DNA from: Vibrio sp. MEBiC08052
GTDB taxonomy: Bacteria > Pseudomonadota > Gammaproteobacteria > Enterobacterales > Vibrionaceae
Direction: 5' to 3'
Assembly (NCBI RefSeq): GCF_001506075.1
Contig: NZ_KQ947475.1
Coordinates: 2,585,595 to 2,649,594, forward strand
Length of the DNA: 64,000 nucleotides
Both the position numbers and the translations under genes were made by a program. Under the pieces are notes generated by a model. The model worked only from the letters and a program-made list of their open reading frames with translations. It was not told the origin of the DNA and made no database searches. Each line of letters starts with the position of its first letter. Position 1 is the first letter of the stretch. Positions 26,436-36,813 of this stretch are shown here, in pieces.

Positions 26436-27863
26436 TTAATCTTTCGACTTTTCCCAAATGCCTTCTTCTAGCTGAGATTGCAATTCAGGGTAGTCCTTCA
26501 CATTAAAGGTTGGTAGTTTGCCGGCTTTCAACTGGCGGTTATAATCTTTTGCCAACTTCACGACGATGCCGGATAACAACAGAATCGCAATCAGATTGAC
26601 AATTGCCATCAGTCCCATCGACACATCAGCCATCGACCAAACAGTCGGTAATGTCGCTAAAGAACCAAACATGACCATCGCAAGGAAAACTACCCGGAAA
26701 ATCGCTAAGCCTTTTTTATTGTTGTGTTCAAGGAACACCAAGTTTGTTTCAGCATAAGAGTAGTTGGCAATAATTGACGTGAAGGCAAAAAAGAAAATAG
26801 CAAAGGCAACAAAAATACTGCCCCATCCACCGACCTGAGAGTCCAGCGCACGCTGAGTTAATTCAATCCCGGTAATTTCACCATGCGGCACATACTCACC
26901 CGACATCAAAATAATCGCAACTGTGGCAGAACAGATCACGATAGTATCAATAAACACACCCAGCATCTGTACATAGCCCTGAGACGCAGGGTGCGGTGGA
27001 TATGGTGTCGCCGTTGCAGCAGCATTCGGTGCAGACCCCATCCCTGCCTCATTTGAAAACAGTCCACGTTTGACGCCATTGATCATCGCTTGAGCAATCA
27101 TATAGCCCAGACCTCCGGCAGCTGCTTCCTGAAAACCAAAAGCACTTTTAAAAATCAGGCCAAATACTGCCGGAAGCTTATCAAGGTTCGTCAACAAAAT
27201 GAAAATCGCAATCGCCAAATAGGCCAGAGCCATCAACGGGACGATTAATTCAGCCGTGCGAGCAATTTTCCGAATACCACCAAAAATCACAAACGCGGAT
27301 AAAATCACAATTCCAGTCCCGATATACACTGGTTCATAGCCAAACGCAGTATTCATAGCATTGGTAATTGAGTTGGCTTGCACCGCATTGAAAACCAGAC
27401 CGAATGCAATCATCAGGAAAATGGAGAACAGCACCCCCATCCAACGCATTCCTAAGCCTTTTTCCATGTAATAAGCAGGACCACCACGATAGTTACCATC
27501 ACGATCTTTGGTCTTATATAATTGCGCCAATGTACTTTCGGCAAAGGACGTCGCCATCCCGACCATCGCAGTCATCCACATCCAAAAAATAGCGCCCGGC
27601 CCACCGGCTGTGAGTGCCACGGCAACACCTGCCATGTTTCCGGTTCCGACTCTGGCGGCAAGACTGGTACATAAAGCCTGAAAAGAAGAAATGCCCGCAG
27701 TATCTGATTTACGGCTATTTTTCAACACACTGAACATATGGCGGAAATGACGAATTTGAATAAACTCAAGTCGGACGGTAAAGTAAATTCCGACGCCCAC
27801 CAATAGATAAACAAGGATTGACCCCCAAAGCAGGTCATTTAATAAATTGATTAAGTCTGTCAC
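26436..27863 (-). CDS. Sodium:alanine/glycine symporter (AGCS family, AlsT-like)
   Basis: A 475-residue inner-membrane protein with about eleven hydrophobic segments. The AGCS signature is near residue 70 (SLAARVGTGNMAGVAVALTA), with GGPGAIFWMWMTAMVGMATS following and the conserved GLFSNEAGMGSAPNAAATA near 272. It should import alanine or glycine with Na+. It is alone on its transcript, with a terminator downstream. Upstream is 670 bases of AT-rich sequence. Glycine riboswitches precede some Vibrio AGCS genes, so I looked for one and did not find it. Confidence 0.93.
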   Translation of the reverse strand: MTDLINLLNDLLWGSILVYLLVGVGIYFTVRLEFIQIRHFRHMFSVLKNSRKSDTAGISSFQALCTSLAARVGTGNMAGVAVALTAGGPGAIFWMWMTAMVGMATSFAESTLAQLYKTKDRDGNYRGGPAYYMEKGLGMRWMGVLFSIFLMIAFGLVFNAVQANSITNAMNTAFGYEPVYIGTGIVILSAFVIFGGIRKIARTAELIVPLMALAYLAIAIFILLTNLDKLPAVFGLIFKSAFGFQEAAAGGLGYMIAQAMINGVKRGLFSNEAGMGSAPNAAATATPYPPHPASQGYVQMLGVFIDTIVICSATVAIILMSGEYVPHGEITGIELTQRALDSQVGGWGSIFVAFAIFFFAFTSIIANYSYAETNLVFLEHNNKKGLAIFRVVFLAMVMFGSLATLPTVWSMADVSMGLMAIVNLIAILLLSGIVVKLAKDYNRQLKAGKLPTFNVKDYPELQSQLEEGIWEKSKD

Positions 27864-28534
27864 AAGAACCTCTTTAAGAGTTCAGAGCACAAATTTGCTC
27901 TACACCATCACTTGATATTTCCCTATCTTATAATAATTTATTAGCAACAGTCCCTGTTGTTCCTAGCATATATATCCGAATAAATCGCAAACACATTCAC
28001 TCAGCGCGGAAGATAATGCTATCGAACAAACAAAAAATCAATACACAACACTGTCCGAAAAAGCTATTTTTATAATCATACTCCTAACAATTCCACACAA
28101 ATAAAAAACAAAAAACCAACATTTATTTAAAATAATGCTTTACAAAATTGCTAAAAAAAGCGAATTTTAGAGCGACAGAGGCGTTGTATGATTCAAGCGT
28201 TTCACCAATGTTGACAGTTACCTAAGGCGTTACCGAAGACAAGTCACCTGATTCGCTTGGAACATCACCTCAAAATTGACACATTCAGTTGTCCATCACT
28301 CAAGTTTGTTAACAATCTCAGAAAAATTTGTAGTATGCTCGTGACGTCTGATAGCACAAAAAACGTACAATTTTATTTTCCTCAGCATAAAAACAGGGAT
28401 CTTTGTTCAGAAATAAGTCATCAAATCGAAACAAATGAGAAACATATCATAGATATACTTACTTCAGTTGTGATATTTAAGACTCATACAGAGCAGATTT
28501 CGTCATAGAGCATACATAATAGAAGAGGCTAATT
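27864..28534. other. Intergenic region between the divergent symporter and DUF3545 genes
   Basis: No convincing gene. A plus-strand ORF ending at 28508 lacks a ribosome-binding site and similarity. TTAACA near 28309 and TAGTAT near 28331 give a plausible promoter for the DUF3545 gene. The sequence 28158-28165 (AAGCGAAT) is complementary to 28251-28258 (ATTCGCTT); on the minus strand the closing arm runs into seven T, so the 100-base block could be a small RNA or leader segment, but inner pairing is weak. Confidence 0.4.
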
Positions 28535-28714
28535 ATGGATGATTTGCACTTTGAAGATTTACTTGAAAAAGAGATTAGTAAAATCCGAGTAACCCGCTCT
28601 AAACCAACAAAGCGAATGTGGAGAGAAATAGAAGCGATACGCGATAAACGCCGATTACAGAAAGAACTGATGGAGATGGATATCAGTCTTGAACTCGATG
28701 ATATCGATATCTGA
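28535..28714 (+). CDS. Small charged protein, DUF3545 family
   Basis: A 59-residue protein. It opens MDDLHFEDLLEKEISKI and has a basic middle (RSKPTKRMWREIEAIRDKRR) followed by an acidic tail (MDISLELDDIDI). The K/R-x-W-R-E-I-E-A-I-x-D-K-x-R-L pattern is what I recognise as DUF3545, a gammaproteobacterial family of unknown function. AGAGG lies eight bases before the ATG. It has its own terminator at 28721-28748, which it shares with the converging hemerythrin-like gene. Confidence 0.82.
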   Translation: MDDLHFEDLLEKEISKIRVTRSKPTKRMWREIEAIRDKRRLQKELMEMDISLELDDIDI

Positions 28715-28715
28715 G

Positions 28716-28752
28716 AGAATAAAAAGGTTCCCGGAGGGGAACCTTTTTACTT
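28716..28752. terminator. Bidirectional terminator between DUF3545 and hemerythrin-like genes
   Basis: AAAAAGGTTCCC (28721-28732) pairs with GGGAACCTTTTT (28737-28748) around CGGA. Both arms end in a T-run on their respective strand, and both flanking genes converge on it. Confidence 0.92.
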
Positions 28753-28753
28753 A

Positions 28754-29305
28754 TTACTTACCTTCCAACATCTCTTCTCTAACAAGCTGAGCGAGCTGTT
28801 TATATCGGTCCGCAATGGTCTCACCGAAAACGGGATCATCTTCGTTTTGCGTCCATTGCCCTTCAACATGCTGCCAATCCTCAACAGTAAAGGTCTGCTT
28901 AATCAGCGGCAAAATGTCTTTTTCTTCCAGATCCAAATGACGTTTCTGTTCCACAATAAAATCAGATAACTGATTGATAAATACATCCTGAGGAACAATA
29001 ACGTCCTGCAAAATCATATCAATCACGCCAAGAAACTCATGTGTTTTTTCCGACAGATTACGATGGTCAGCTTCCAGATCAGCGATATACTCCCTTTCCC
29101 CGTACTTTTCCATATAGTACTGGTAGATTAAATCCTCTTTTGGATGGTGCGCGGCTTCGGAATGTGAACACAAATAATCGACAATCTCTTTAATCAGGGA
29201 GTAATTGACGGCCTGTTCATTCTGAAGTCTTTGCAACTTCCGCTTGAGGATGGCTAATAAACGGGCCATGTAGCCATGTTCCCGACGAATCCGTTCTATC
29301 ATCAT
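28754..29305 (-). CDS. Hemerythrin-like (HHE) domain protein
   Basis: A 183-residue helical protein with the HHE cation-binding pattern: REHGYMARLL near residue 9, SHSEAAHHPKEDLIY near 48-62, ADHRNLSEKTHEF near 78, and RHLDLEEKDILPL near 125. These His/Glu residues would ligate a di-iron site able to bind oxygen or respond to it. The start at ATG 29305 is chosen because GGAG lies seven bases upstream; an earlier ATG at 29323 would add six residues. Function in this strain is unknown; related proteins sense O2 or protect against nitrosative stress. Confidence 0.87.
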   Translation of the reverse strand: MMIERIRREHGYMARLLAILKRKLQRLQNEQAVNYSLIKEIVDYLCSHSEAAHHPKEDLIYQYYMEKYGEREYIADLEADHRNLSEKTHEFLGVIDMILQDVIVPQDVFINQLSDFIVEQKRHLDLEEKDILPLIKQTFTVEDWQHVEGQWTQNEDDPVFGETIADRYKQLAQLVREEMLEGK

Positions 29306-29407
29306 GTCGCCTCTCCGGTTCATAATATGATAAACAAATTGTATATAACTTGTCGGGAAACTGATTTGATTCTGGTCGTAAAAAATACAATTTCTCTCTG
29401 AGGTGAT

Positions 29408-30085
29408 TTAGTCCAGAATTGGTTGCCAGTTGACAGGCGTCTCGCCATGTTCTTGAAGATACTGATTTGCTTTAGAAAAATGTTTACAGCCAAAAAAGCC
29501 GCGATGAGCCGATAACGGAGAAGGATGAGGCGCGGTTAAAACACAATGCTTTTTGCGATCAATAAAATGACCTTTTTTCTGCGCATGAGATCCCCACAGA
29601 AGAAAAACAACGTTTTGCCGATGCTGGTTAATTTCCGCAATCACTTTGTCTGTAAATGTCTCCCAGCCGGTACCCGCATGAGAATGGGCTTTACCTTGTT
29701 CAACGGTTAAAACCGTATTGAGCAGAAACACACCTTGCTCAGCCCAACTTTTCAGATAACCGTGTTCCGGTATCGAAAAACCGGGAACATCTTGCGCAAG
29801 CTCTTTATACATATTGACTAAGGAAGGGGGTGCTTTTATGCCCGGCAACACGGAAAAACAGAGCCCATGAGCCTGACTCGGCCCGTGATACGGATCTTGT
29901 CCGAGGATGACAACTTTCACGTCACTGAATTCCGTATAGCGAAAAGCGTTAAACACATCCTTCGCTGGCGGATAAACCACCTTTCCTTGCCGACGCTGTT
30001 GCTCTACATAAGCAAGCGTTTCTTGAAAATAAGGCTGCTGTTTTTCCGTACCGATTACATCGTGCCACGTCAGTGAGTTTGTCAT
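29408..30085 (-). CDS. ung: Uracil-DNA glycosylase
   Basis: A 225-residue family 1 uracil-DNA glycosylase that excises uracil from DNA. Motif [19 protein letters not shown] near residue 62 (catalytic Asp in QDPYHG) and motif [18 protein letters not shown] near 186 (catalytic His) are complete. Length fits the family. It is downstream of nfo on the same strand, with a small ORF between; Ung creates abasic sites that Nfo cleaves, so the pairing makes biochemical sense. In E. coli ung neighbours grcA, as it nearly does here. Confidence 0.97.
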   Translation of the reverse strand: MTNSLTWHDVIGTEKQQPYFQETLAYVEQQRRQGKVVYPPAKDVFNAFRYTEFSDVKVVILGQDPYHGPSQAHGLCFSVLPGIKAPPSLVNMYKELAQDVPGFSIPEHGYLKSWAEQGVFLLNTVLTVEQGKAHSHAGTGWETFTDKVIAEINQHRQNVVFLLWGSHAQKKGHFIDRKKHCVLTAPHPSPLSAHRGFFGCKHFSKANQYLQEHGETPVNWQPILD

Positions 30086-30169
30086 GAACCATCCTAAAGT
30101 AATATCGAGAATGGTTCTATTCTACTCATAAACAGAATCGAGTTGCACCTGCAAAGATGTCAATTCGTT

Positions 30170-30283
30170 TTATCGACCACGCGGTGGCACACCGCGATGG
30201 CGTCCCCCCGGTCCGGAGACATGACGGTTCGGTGTCGGTAAAGGAGATGACGGACGGGATATTGAATGGGTAATGTATGACAT
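30170..30283 (-). CDS. Candidate small basic protein between nfo and ung
   Basis: A 37-codon ORF with ATG at 30283 and a near-ideal ribosome-binding site, GGAGG, five bases upstream. The peptide runs MSYITHSISRPSSPLPTPNR and then HVSGPGGRHRGVPPRGR: about seven prolines, six arginines, four histidine/tyrosine ring residues and no acidic residue. I recognise no family. It lies 67 bases after nfo and 84 bases before ung on the same strand, so it would be on the same transcript. The strong ribosome-binding site and the clean unidirectional context favour a real gene; low complexity and short length argue for caution. Confidence 0.5.
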   Translation of the reverse strand: MSYITHSISRPSSPLPTPNRHVSGPGGRHRGVPPRGR

Positions 30284-30350
30284 AGCAGCCTCCAGAGACA
30301 CAATGTCTAAAAATGAAACACCCAATATCCCATGAAAAAAATATGCCAAG

Positions 30351-31229
30351 TTATGCAGGGACGGTATTTGAATTAACAGTTGCGGAGTAGTCGCGTAAAG
30401 TCTGGATTTCTTGCGGCCATAATTCCGGTTTAATTGTCTCTAAAATCAATGGGATATTATTAAAGCGTGGATCTTTGGCAATATATTCAAAGCAAGCCCA
30501 ACCGATCATCCCTTCCCCTAATGCATGATGACGATCAACCCGACCACCCAGATCGATTTTTGAATCATTAAGATGCATTGCTCTGAGGTAGTGCATCCCA
30601 ACACGTTGATCAAACTCAGCAAACGTCTGCTGACAAGCGGTTGCCGTTCTCAGATCGTATCCAGCGGCAAATAAGTGGCAAGTATCCAGACACACACCGA
30701 CTCGTTCCTGATCATCGACCAACTCGATAATTCGAGCCAGATGTTCAAACTGCCAACCGAGATTACTGCCCTGTCCTGCCGTATTCTCAATCACGGCAAT
30801 CACTTCAGGTACCTGTTGATGAGCGAGATTAATGGATGCAGCAATCGTTTCCAGACACGTATCTTCACTGATCTGGTTAAGATGACTGCCAGGATGAAAG
30901 TTCAGTAGGCGTAGTCCGAGCAACCGACACCGCTCCATTTCATCAACGAAAGCAGCACGCGATTTCTCCAGCTTTTCCGGATCCGGTGCACCCAAATTAA
31001 TTAAATAGGAATCATGCGGCAGAATATGTTGCGGCTCAAACCCATATATCCGGCAGTTCGTCCGAAAGGCATCAATGGAACTTTGCAACAACGGTTTGGC
31101 CTGCCACTGCCGCTGATTCTTGGTAAAAAGCGCAAAGCTATTCGCCCCAATCTCATATGCACGGAGTGGTGCATTTTCAACACCACCGGCAGCAGAAACA
31201 TGGGCACCGATAAATTTTTGTTCTTGCAT
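30351..31229 (-). CDS. nfo: Endonuclease IV (apurinic/apyrimidinic)
   Basis: A 292-residue TIM-barrel AP endonuclease with three zinc ions, which cleaves DNA at abasic sites. Motifs: [15 protein letters not shown] near the start, [11 protein letters not shown] near 107, [14 protein letters not shown] near 144, [16 protein letters not shown] near 176, MHLNDSK near 215 and [12 protein letters not shown] near 230. It is somewhat longer than E. coli Nfo (285). Divergent from grcA across a 300-base regulatory region; followed by the 37-residue ORF and ung. Confidence 0.96.
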   Translation of the reverse strand: MQEQKFIGAHVSAAGGVENAPLRAYEIGANSFALFTKNQRQWQAKPLLQSSIDAFRTNCRIYGFEPQHILPHDSYLINLGAPDPEKLEKSRAAFVDEMERCRLLGLRLLNFHPGSHLNQISEDTCLETIAASINLAHQQVPEVIAVIENTAGQGSNLGWQFEHLARIIELVDDQERVGVCLDTCHLFAAGYDLRTATACQQTFAEFDQRVGMHYLRAMHLNDSKIDLGGRVDRHHALGEGMIGWACFEYIAKDPRFNNIPLILETIKPELWPQEIQTLRDYSATVNSNTVPA

Positions 31230-31368
31230 TAAATCGCCTCACATCAATCAATTGCGCAGTTGTATTCACTTCACTGAATATATTTTGTTGTAAATTTACA
31301 ACATTTATTGATTTAAAAATTATTTTAAATATTAAAAAAAATTTAAATTCATATTTTTTAATTACTTA

Positions 31369-31382
31369 TTGATAATAATCAA
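31369..31382 (+). promoter_or_regulatory. Distal FNR box of the grcA promoter
   Basis: TTGATAATAATCAA matches the FNR consensus TTGAT-N4-ATCAA at every position. Its centre is 53 bases upstream of the centre of the proximal box. Confidence 0.8.
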
Positions 31383-31421
31383 CAAAAACGATTAATCCGA
31401 AGATAATTTGGTTGTTATTTT

Positions 31422-31435
31422 TTGACCTATATCAA
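31422..31435 (+). promoter_or_regulatory. Proximal FNR box of the grcA promoter
   Basis: TTGACCTATATCAA fits the FNR consensus with one change (TTGAC for TTGAT). A TATAAT at 31460-31465 lies downstream at the spacing of a class II FNR-activated promoter (site centred near -41 to -43). Confidence 0.8.
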
Positions 31436-31532
31436 TGTAATAAAAAAGGTTATTTGCTATATAATACTTAGCTCAACTTATTTTGAAAGTTAACACCAAT
31501 CAGCGCCACAATCAGTGGATGAGGAGAAAGCA

Positions 31533-31910
31533 ATGCTTCAAGGTATCCAAATTACAAAAGCCGCGAATGACAATCTGGTCAACTCTATCTGGTTACTTGA
31601 CCAAGAAACAAACGAAGCACGTTGCATGGCAGCAACAGCCGATTATCAATACGATCAAGTTATTCCCGTCAGCGATCTGGGTGAGTATGAGTCTCGTGAG
31701 CTCGCCATTGAGAAAGCACCGCGTATCGAAGGCGGTCAGCATCTGAATGTCAATGTTCTCCGTCGTGAGACACTGGAAGATGCAGTTGCACATCCAGAAA
31801 AATATCCACAGTTAACCATTCGTGTATCTGGTTATGCAGTGCGTTTTAACTCACTGACTCCGGAACAGCAACGTGACGTCATTGCACGGACTTTTACTGA
31901 ATCGCTATAG
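31533..31910 (+). CDS. grcA: Autonomous glycyl radical cofactor GrcA (YfiD)
   Basis: A 125-residue protein that replaces the oxygen-damaged glycyl-radical end of pyruvate formate-lyase. The C-terminal half carries the radical domain almost identically to PflB and E. coli Grc[20 protein letters not shown], then [20 protein letters not shown], with the radical glycine in RVSGYAV. GAGGAG lies six bases before ATG 31533, which gives the standard N-terminus [20 protein letters not shown]. Two FNR boxes with the spacing known for E. coli yfiD precede it, so anaerobic or micro-aerobic induction is expected. A bidirectional terminator follows. Confidence 0.97.
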   Translation: MLQGIQITKAANDNLVNSIWLLDQETNEARCMAATADYQYDQVIPVSDLGEYESRELAIEKAPRIEGGQHLNVNVLRRETLEDAVAHPEKYPQLTIRVSGYAVRFNSLTPEQQRDVIARTFTESL

Positions 31911-31973
31911 TTCATGATGATCTAAGCGTAATAAGTAATAAACAGCGACACGCTTGAGTTCTTCGACAGACCA

Positions 31974-32006
31974 TCAAAAACGGCACCTTTCGGTGCCGTT
32001 TTTTCA
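31974..32006. terminator. Bidirectional terminator between grcA and thrC
   Basis: AAAAACGGCACC (31976-31987) pairs with GGTGCCGTTTTT (31992-32003) around TTTC. T-runs follow on both strands, serving grcA (plus) and thrABC (minus). Confidence 0.93.
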
Positions 32007-32012
32007 TGATGT

Positions 32013-33296
32013 TTATGACTGAACGCGACGTAAAATCGTTTTCAGAGCTTCAAAATCATCATCAAGTTCTTCAGAAAGTAGTGCCATTTGAGCATGTTTT
32101 GCCAATGGTCCCGGCAGCGGGATATCTGTCTCCAGAATCTCATCGACAACTTCTTTAAATTTCGCAGGATGAGCGGTACATAAGAATAATCCTGTCTCTC
32201 CCGGTTGGAGTTGCTGAGCTAAGGTTCGATAAGCAATCGCACCATGCGGCTCACACAAATAACCCAAATCATAAAGCTCACGCACGGATGCCGCACTTTG
32301 CTCATCAGTAACCGCACCTTTGCCGAGTGTTTCTAAGCCCCACCCCTGAATACGGCACAACTCTTCGATTCGTGGCCAGTTGTTTGGCTGACTCACATCC
32401 ATTGCATTAGATGTCGTAGCAATTGTAGCTTTAGGGTCCCATTTACCGGTTTCCAGATAGCGTGGCACGGTATCATTGACATTCGTTGCGGCGATAAAAC
32501 GCTGAATCGGCAAGCCCAATGCTTTGGCTAGCATTCCAGCCGTTAAATTACCAAAATTACCACTTGGCACGGAAACAACCAGATTTTCGCGCTCTGCTTT
32601 GCTCATTTGAGCCGCAGCTTCAAAGTAATAACAGATCTGTGCCATTAACCGACTGATATTGATTGAGTTGGCCGAATTTAACCCAATTTCATCACGCAAC
32701 GCCTGATCATCAAAGGCTTTTTTCACCAAAGCCTGACAAGCATCGAAATCACTGTGAATGGCAACCGTATGGATGTTTTTACCCAGTGTGCAGAATAACT
32801 TTTCTTGCAACGGACTGATCTTACCTTTCGGATATAAGATCACTACCTGAATATTCTCCATACCATAAAAAGCATGCGCCACGGCTGCACCGGTATCCCC
32901 GGAGGTTGCTGTCAGAATAGTGATTTTGCCACCATCCGATACGGCCGCCAAAGACTGAGCCATAAAACGACCACCAAAGTCTTTAAACGCTAATGTCGGA
33001 CCGTGGAACAGTTCCAGTGCATAAACTTGATCTTTCACCTTCTGAATCGGTGCCGGAAACTGAAACGCATTCTCGACCAAAGCCTTCACCGCTTCAGGAG
33101 ACAGCTCATCACCAATCAATGCAGACAGAATTTTGGCACTGCGAGAGGTAAAATCTTCAGCGAGCAATCCATCAATATCATCAAAACGCGGGAGTTCTGA
33201 TGGAAAAAATAGTCCTTGATTACGGCCAAGCCCCTGACGGACAGCCTGACCAAAAGAAACCTGTTCATCATTCTCTTTAATATTATAAAGCTTCAT
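32013..33296 (-). CDS. thrC: Threonine synthase
   Basis: A 427-residue PLP enzyme converting O-phosphohomoserine to threonine. The PLP lysine lies in [15 protein letters not shown] near residue 107; the phosphate-binding and substrate motifs [15 protein letters not shown] near 130 and [19 protein letters not shown] near 242 are intact. Last gene of thrABC: its ATG overlaps the thrB stop by four bases, implying translational coupling. Length matches E. coli ThrC (428). Confidence 0.97.
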   Translation of the reverse strand: MKLYNIKENDEQVSFGQAVRQGLGRNQGLFFPSELPRFDDIDGLLAEDFTSRSAKILSALIGDELSPEAVKALVENAFQFPAPIQKVKDQVYALELFHGPTLAFKDFGGRFMAQSLAAVSDGGKITILTATSGDTGAAVAHAFYGMENIQVVILYPKGKISPLQEKLFCTLGKNIHTVAIHSDFDACQALVKKAFDDQALRDEIGLNSANSINISRLMAQICYYFEAAAQMSKAERENLVVSVPSGNFGNLTAGMLAKALGLPIQRFIAATNVNDTVPRYLETGKWDPKATIATTSNAMDVSQPNNWPRIEELCRIQGWGLETLGKGAVTDEQSAASVRELYDLGYLCEPHGAIAYRTLAQQLQPGETGLFLCTAHPAKFKEVVDEILETDIPLPGPLAKHAQMALLSEELDDDFEALKTILRRVQS

Positions 33297-34264
33297 AGCT
33301 TACTTCCTGTCTGTTTGGAGCCTTGCTTATTCAGGCGACAAATATGGACGAATCCATTTTCATTCTGTACATAATTCTGTTCGAGCCATTGCGCGACACG
33401 TTCTGCGACATCACGCTCCCGGCAAACACTAAACAAAGTCGGGCCACTTCCGGAAATACCCGTGGCTAAAGCACCGGCTGAGGACGCATACTGACGAGCC
33501 GCAGCAAAACCGGGTAAAAGTTTCTCACGATACGGTTCAGCAATCACATCTTTAATCATTTTTGCCGCCAACTCCGGTTGATTCGAGTGACAAGCATGGA
33601 TAAATCCGGAGAGGTAGCGACCGTGTGCAATGATATCCTGACGCCGATATTGAGCCGGTAAAATTGCGCGAGCTTCAGCCGTTGAAACTTTGATTCCCGG
33701 ATAAGCCATCACCCAGAACCAATCATCAAAACAAGGAACTTCTTGACTGATAATCCCCAGCTCTTCAATCATCAGTTGTACACCGCCAAGGTAGCACGGC
33801 GCCACATTATCATAATGAACGCCACCGGAGATCTGACCTTCCATTTCGCCCATCAGTGCAAGCAGTTCCGTCTCATTCAAAGGGTTACCATGAAACTGAT
33901 TCAGTGCATCCAAAGCAGCCACAATCGAACAGGCACTCGATCCGAGTCCTGAACCAATGGGCATATTCTTCTCAAGCGTCATTTCAAGCGGCTTTAAATC
34001 AACCGCTTTCTTTTTCAGTTCCCGGCCAAAAACCATCCAGCAATCATAGACAATGTTTTCTTGCGGGTTGGTCGGCAGTTTATCGACAAAGCGCCCGACC
34101 GCTTTGAGAGAAAAAGAAGATTCACTGCTTTTCACTTCAACACGGTCGCCGAGCAATGTACCGTCCACCGGAGAAACCGCCGCGCCCAGAACATCAAACC
34201 CGACGCTGACATTACCGATAGAAGCCGGTGCATAGATCACCACACTTTCTTGTTGTGTGCTCAT
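33293..34264 (-). CDS. thrB: Homoserine kinase
   Basis: A 323-residue GHMP kinase phosphorylating homoserine. The GHMP ATP loop [20 protein letters not shown] is near residue 92; the N-terminal [20 protein letters not shown] and C-terminal [20 protein letters not shown] motifs are also present. Four bases separate it from the thrA stop codon and it overlaps thrC by four bases, so the operon is compact. Confidence 0.97.
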   Translation of the reverse strand: MSTQQESVVIYAPASIGNVSVGFDVLGAAVSPVDGTLLGDRVEVKSSESSFSLKAVGRFVDKLPTNPQENIVYDCWMVFGRELKKKAVDLKPLEMTLEKNMPIGSGLGSSACSIVAALDALNQFHGNPLNETELLALMGEMEGQISGGVHYDNVAPCYLGGVQLMIEELGIISQEVPCFDDWFWVMAYPGIKVSTAEARAILPAQYRRQDIIAHGRYLSGFIHACHSNQPELAAKMIKDVIAEPYREKLLPGFAAARQYASSAGALATGISGSGPTLFSVCRERDVAERVAQWLEQNYVQNENGFVHICRLNKQGSKQTGSKL

Positions 34265-34268
34265 AAAA

Positions 34269-36731
34269 TTAAACCCCTAATTTCCAACCGAGTGTCCGCA
34301 TCACATCCGCAAAGACACCTGCGGCCGTGACTTCTGTACCTGCGCCATATCCTCTCAGCACCAGAGGAATCGGTTGATAATAACGGCTATAAAATGCCAG
34401 TGCATTCTCGCCATCTTTGATTTTAAACATCGGATTATCTTCACTTACCTGTGCAATACGCACGCGACAGCGACCATCGGCAATTTCTCCGACATAGCGT
34501 AATACTTTACCTTCACTGGCTGCTTTTGCATAAAGGGATGCAAAATAATCATCCGCTTGAGGTAAACGCGCCATAAACTCATCGATACTGCCTGAAGCAT
34601 CAAAACCCGGTGGCAATGCTTGATCAATGTCGATATCACTCAGTTCAAGCTTCATGCCGGCTTCACGCGCCAAAATCAACAGTTTGCGGGCAACATCCAT
34701 GCCTGACAGATCATCCCGGGGATCAGGTTCGGTAAACCCTTTGTCTTTCGCGACTTGAGTCGCCTGACTTAACGTCAATCCTTCATCCAGTTTACCGAAA
34801 ATAAATGAGAGCGACCCTGACAGAATCCCATTGAAACGCTCTAATTCATCGCCGGCAGCAATCAGATTCTGGAGATTTTCAATCACAGGCAGGCCGGCAC
34901 CGACGGTTGTTTCATACATCAGTTTACGGCGCGAGTTTCTCGATACCTGACGCAATTGCTGATAGTACGCCATACTCGCTGTGTTGGCGCGTTTGTTCGG
35001 AGTGACCACATGGAAACCGGCATTGAGAAAATCAACGTATTGATTGGCAATCACTTCACTGGAAGTACAGTCAACCAGGACCGGATTAATAATATGATTT
35101 CGTTGTACCAAAGCGATCAGCCGAGCCAGACTGAATGACTCAGTGGCACCTTCCTGTAAACGCTGACGCCAGTTGTCAAGCGGAAGTCCTTCTGCATCCA
35201 ACAAGCAACCTTTACTGTTGGCAAGGCCGCATACCCGGATGACAATATCTTTTGATGCTAACTTCTCTTGTTGACGATTAATTTGATCAATCAGTTCACC
35301 ACCGACGCCACCGACCCCAACCACAAAGACATCCAGATAGTGTTTTGAGTTGAACAAATTCTCATGACACGCTTTGATCGCTTCAGAAATCTTATCTTCC
35401 GGAATCACCGCTGAAATCGCGCGTTCAGATGACCCTTGGGCAATCGCGACAATATTGACGTGAACTTCAGCCAGAGATGAGAAAAATTGTGATGCAATAC
35501 CACGCGCGGTTCTCATCCCATCACCAACCAGCGTCACAATTGCCAGATCATCCATGAAATCAACAGGTTCCAACAAACCATCTTTCAGCTCTAACTCAAA
35601 CGTTTCAGACAGCGCTCGTTTGGCATTCTCTTTATCCTGAGATTCGATACAAAAACTGATTGAGTATTCAGATGAAGATTGGGTAATCAATACAATCGAA
35701 ACCCCTGCAGAAGACATCGAACCAAAGACTCGGCTGGCCATCCCGACCATTCCTTTCATTCCGGGACCAGAGACGTTGACCATAGTTAGATCGTTCAGCG
35801 TGGTAATGCCTTTGATTGGCAGCTTGTCTTCACCGGTATCTTGGCCGATGAGCGTACCGGCACCTTGCGGATTGAAACTATTTTTAATCAGACAGGGAAT
35901 ATGGAAACGGGCAATCGGGGCAATAGTTTTGGGATGTAACACGGAAGCACCGAAATAAGAGAGTTCCATGGCTTCTTGATAACTCAGCGACTTGAGTAGT
36001 CGGGCATCATTCACTAAACGTGGATCACAGTTATAAACGCCGTCAACATCAGTCCAGATCTCACAGCATTCAGCCCGTAAACAAGCGGCTAAAACAGCTG
36101 CAGAATAATCTGAACCATTACGCCCTAAACAAACCAGTTCACCTTTCGGATTACCCGCAGTAAAACCGGGCATGATATGCACATGATTTTGAGGTAGTGG
36201 TGACCGTTTAAAATTTTCCGTGGATGCATCAACATCAACCATCGCCTCGAGATAACTACCGTTGGCTCGCAAGTATTTCACCGGATCAATCAGACTGACA
36301 TCATAGCCTTTTGCTTCGAGAACCGCTTTCATCAATTGGATTGAGATGCGTTCACCTTTACTGATAATCCGCGCATTGACATGATCCGGGCACGCACCTA
36401 GCAGTCCGATCCCGTGGACATAACTTCTCAGCTGGGACATCGACTGACGGACCGTCTCGTCAAATGCTTCTCCCTTGAGGTTGGGTAATTCAGACTGAAT
36501 GTCCTGATACAAACTGTGAAAAGAGGATTCCAACTCATTAATCTGTAATCCGGCCTCTCCGATTGTCTGGGCAGATTCAATCACTGCAACCAACTTGTTA
36601 GTCGTTTTCCCCGGTGCTGAAAGCACCACAGAAATATCTTCTTGTTGGGCATTGTTGGCGATAATCTGTGCAGCTCTAAGAAAACGGTCGGCATCCGCCA
36701 GAGATGACCCACCAAACTTTAATACACGCAT
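34269..36731 (-). CDS. thrA: Bifunctional aspartokinase I / homoserine dehydrogenase I
   Basis: An 820-residue fusion, the same length as E. coli ThrA. Aspartokinase at the N-terminus: [20 protein letters not shown], and [20 protein letters not shown] near 223; ACT regulatory domains near 310-460 ([34 protein letters not shown]), where threonine would inhibit; homoserine dehydrogenase from about 465 ([59 protein letters not shown]). The start at ATG 36731 is fixed by GGAGG upstream; a longer in-frame extension would run through the attenuator hairpin and is not real. Expression is controlled by the thrL attenuator. Confidence 0.97.
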   Translation of the reverse strand: MRVLKFGGSSLADADRFLRAAQIIANNAQQEDISVVLSAPGKTTNKLVAVIESAQTIGEAGLQINELESSFHSLYQDIQSELPNLKGEAFDETVRQSMSQLRSYVHGIGLLGACPDHVNARIISKGERISIQLMKAVLEAKGYDVSLIDPVKYLRANGSYLEAMVDVDASTENFKRSPLPQNHVHIMPGFTAGNPKGELVCLGRNGSDYSAAVLAACLRAECCEIWTDVDGVYNCDPRLVNDARLLKSLSYQEAMELSYFGASVLHPKTIAPIARFHIPCLIKNSFNPQGAGTLIGQDTGEDKLPIKGITTLNDLTMVNVSGPGMKGMVGMASRVFGSMSSAGVSIVLITQSSSEYSISFCIESQDKENAKRALSETFELELKDGLLEPVDFMDDLAIVTLVGDGMRTARGIASQFFSSLAEVHVNIVAIAQGSSERAISAVIPEDKISEAIKACHENLFNSKHYLDVFVVGVGGVGGELIDQINRQQEKLASKDIVIRVCGLANSKGCLLDAEGLPLDNWRQRLQEGATESFSLARLIALVQRNHIINPVLVDCTSSEVIANQYVDFLNAGFHVVTPNKRANTASMAYYQQLRQVSRNSRRKLMYETTVGAGLPVIENLQNLIAAGDELERFNGILSGSLSFIFGKLDEGLTLSQATQVAKDKGFTEPDPRDDLSGMDVARKLLILAREAGMKLELSDIDIDQALPPGFDASGSIDEFMARLPQADDYFASLYAKAASEGKVLRYVGEIADGRCRVRIAQVSEDNPMFKIKDGENALAFYSRYYQPIPLVLRGYGAGTEVTAAGVFADVMRTLGWKLGV

Positions 36732-36756
36732 CCCTTCCTCCAGTGTGATTAAATAA

Positions 36757-36803
36757 TATAAAAAAAGGCCTGTATCTTGTGGGGATACAGGCCTTTTTTT
36801 GAA
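36757..36803 (-). terminator. thr operon attenuator
   Basis: GGCCTGTATC and GATACAGGCC pair around a seven-base loop, flanked by seven A and seven T (36760-36776 with 36784-36800). It lies between the thrL stop codon and the thrA ribosome-binding site, the position of a transcription attenuator. Stalling of a ribosome in the Thr/Ile codons upstream would be expected to prevent its formation. Confidence 0.93.
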
Positions 36804-36813
36804 GTTTTTTCGC

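Noticed and set aside
27864..28260. Possible glycine riboswitch upstream of the sodium:alanine symporter gene
   Set aside because: On the minus strand no glycine aptamer core (CTCTCAGG-type and ACCGAAGG-type elements in order) could be found; ACCGAAG occurs only on the plus strand, without its partners.
28257..28508. An 83-codon ORF upstream of the DUF3545 gene
   Set aside because: It starts at TTG with no ribosome-binding site, overlaps the likely DUF3545 promoter, and has no recognisable family or domain.
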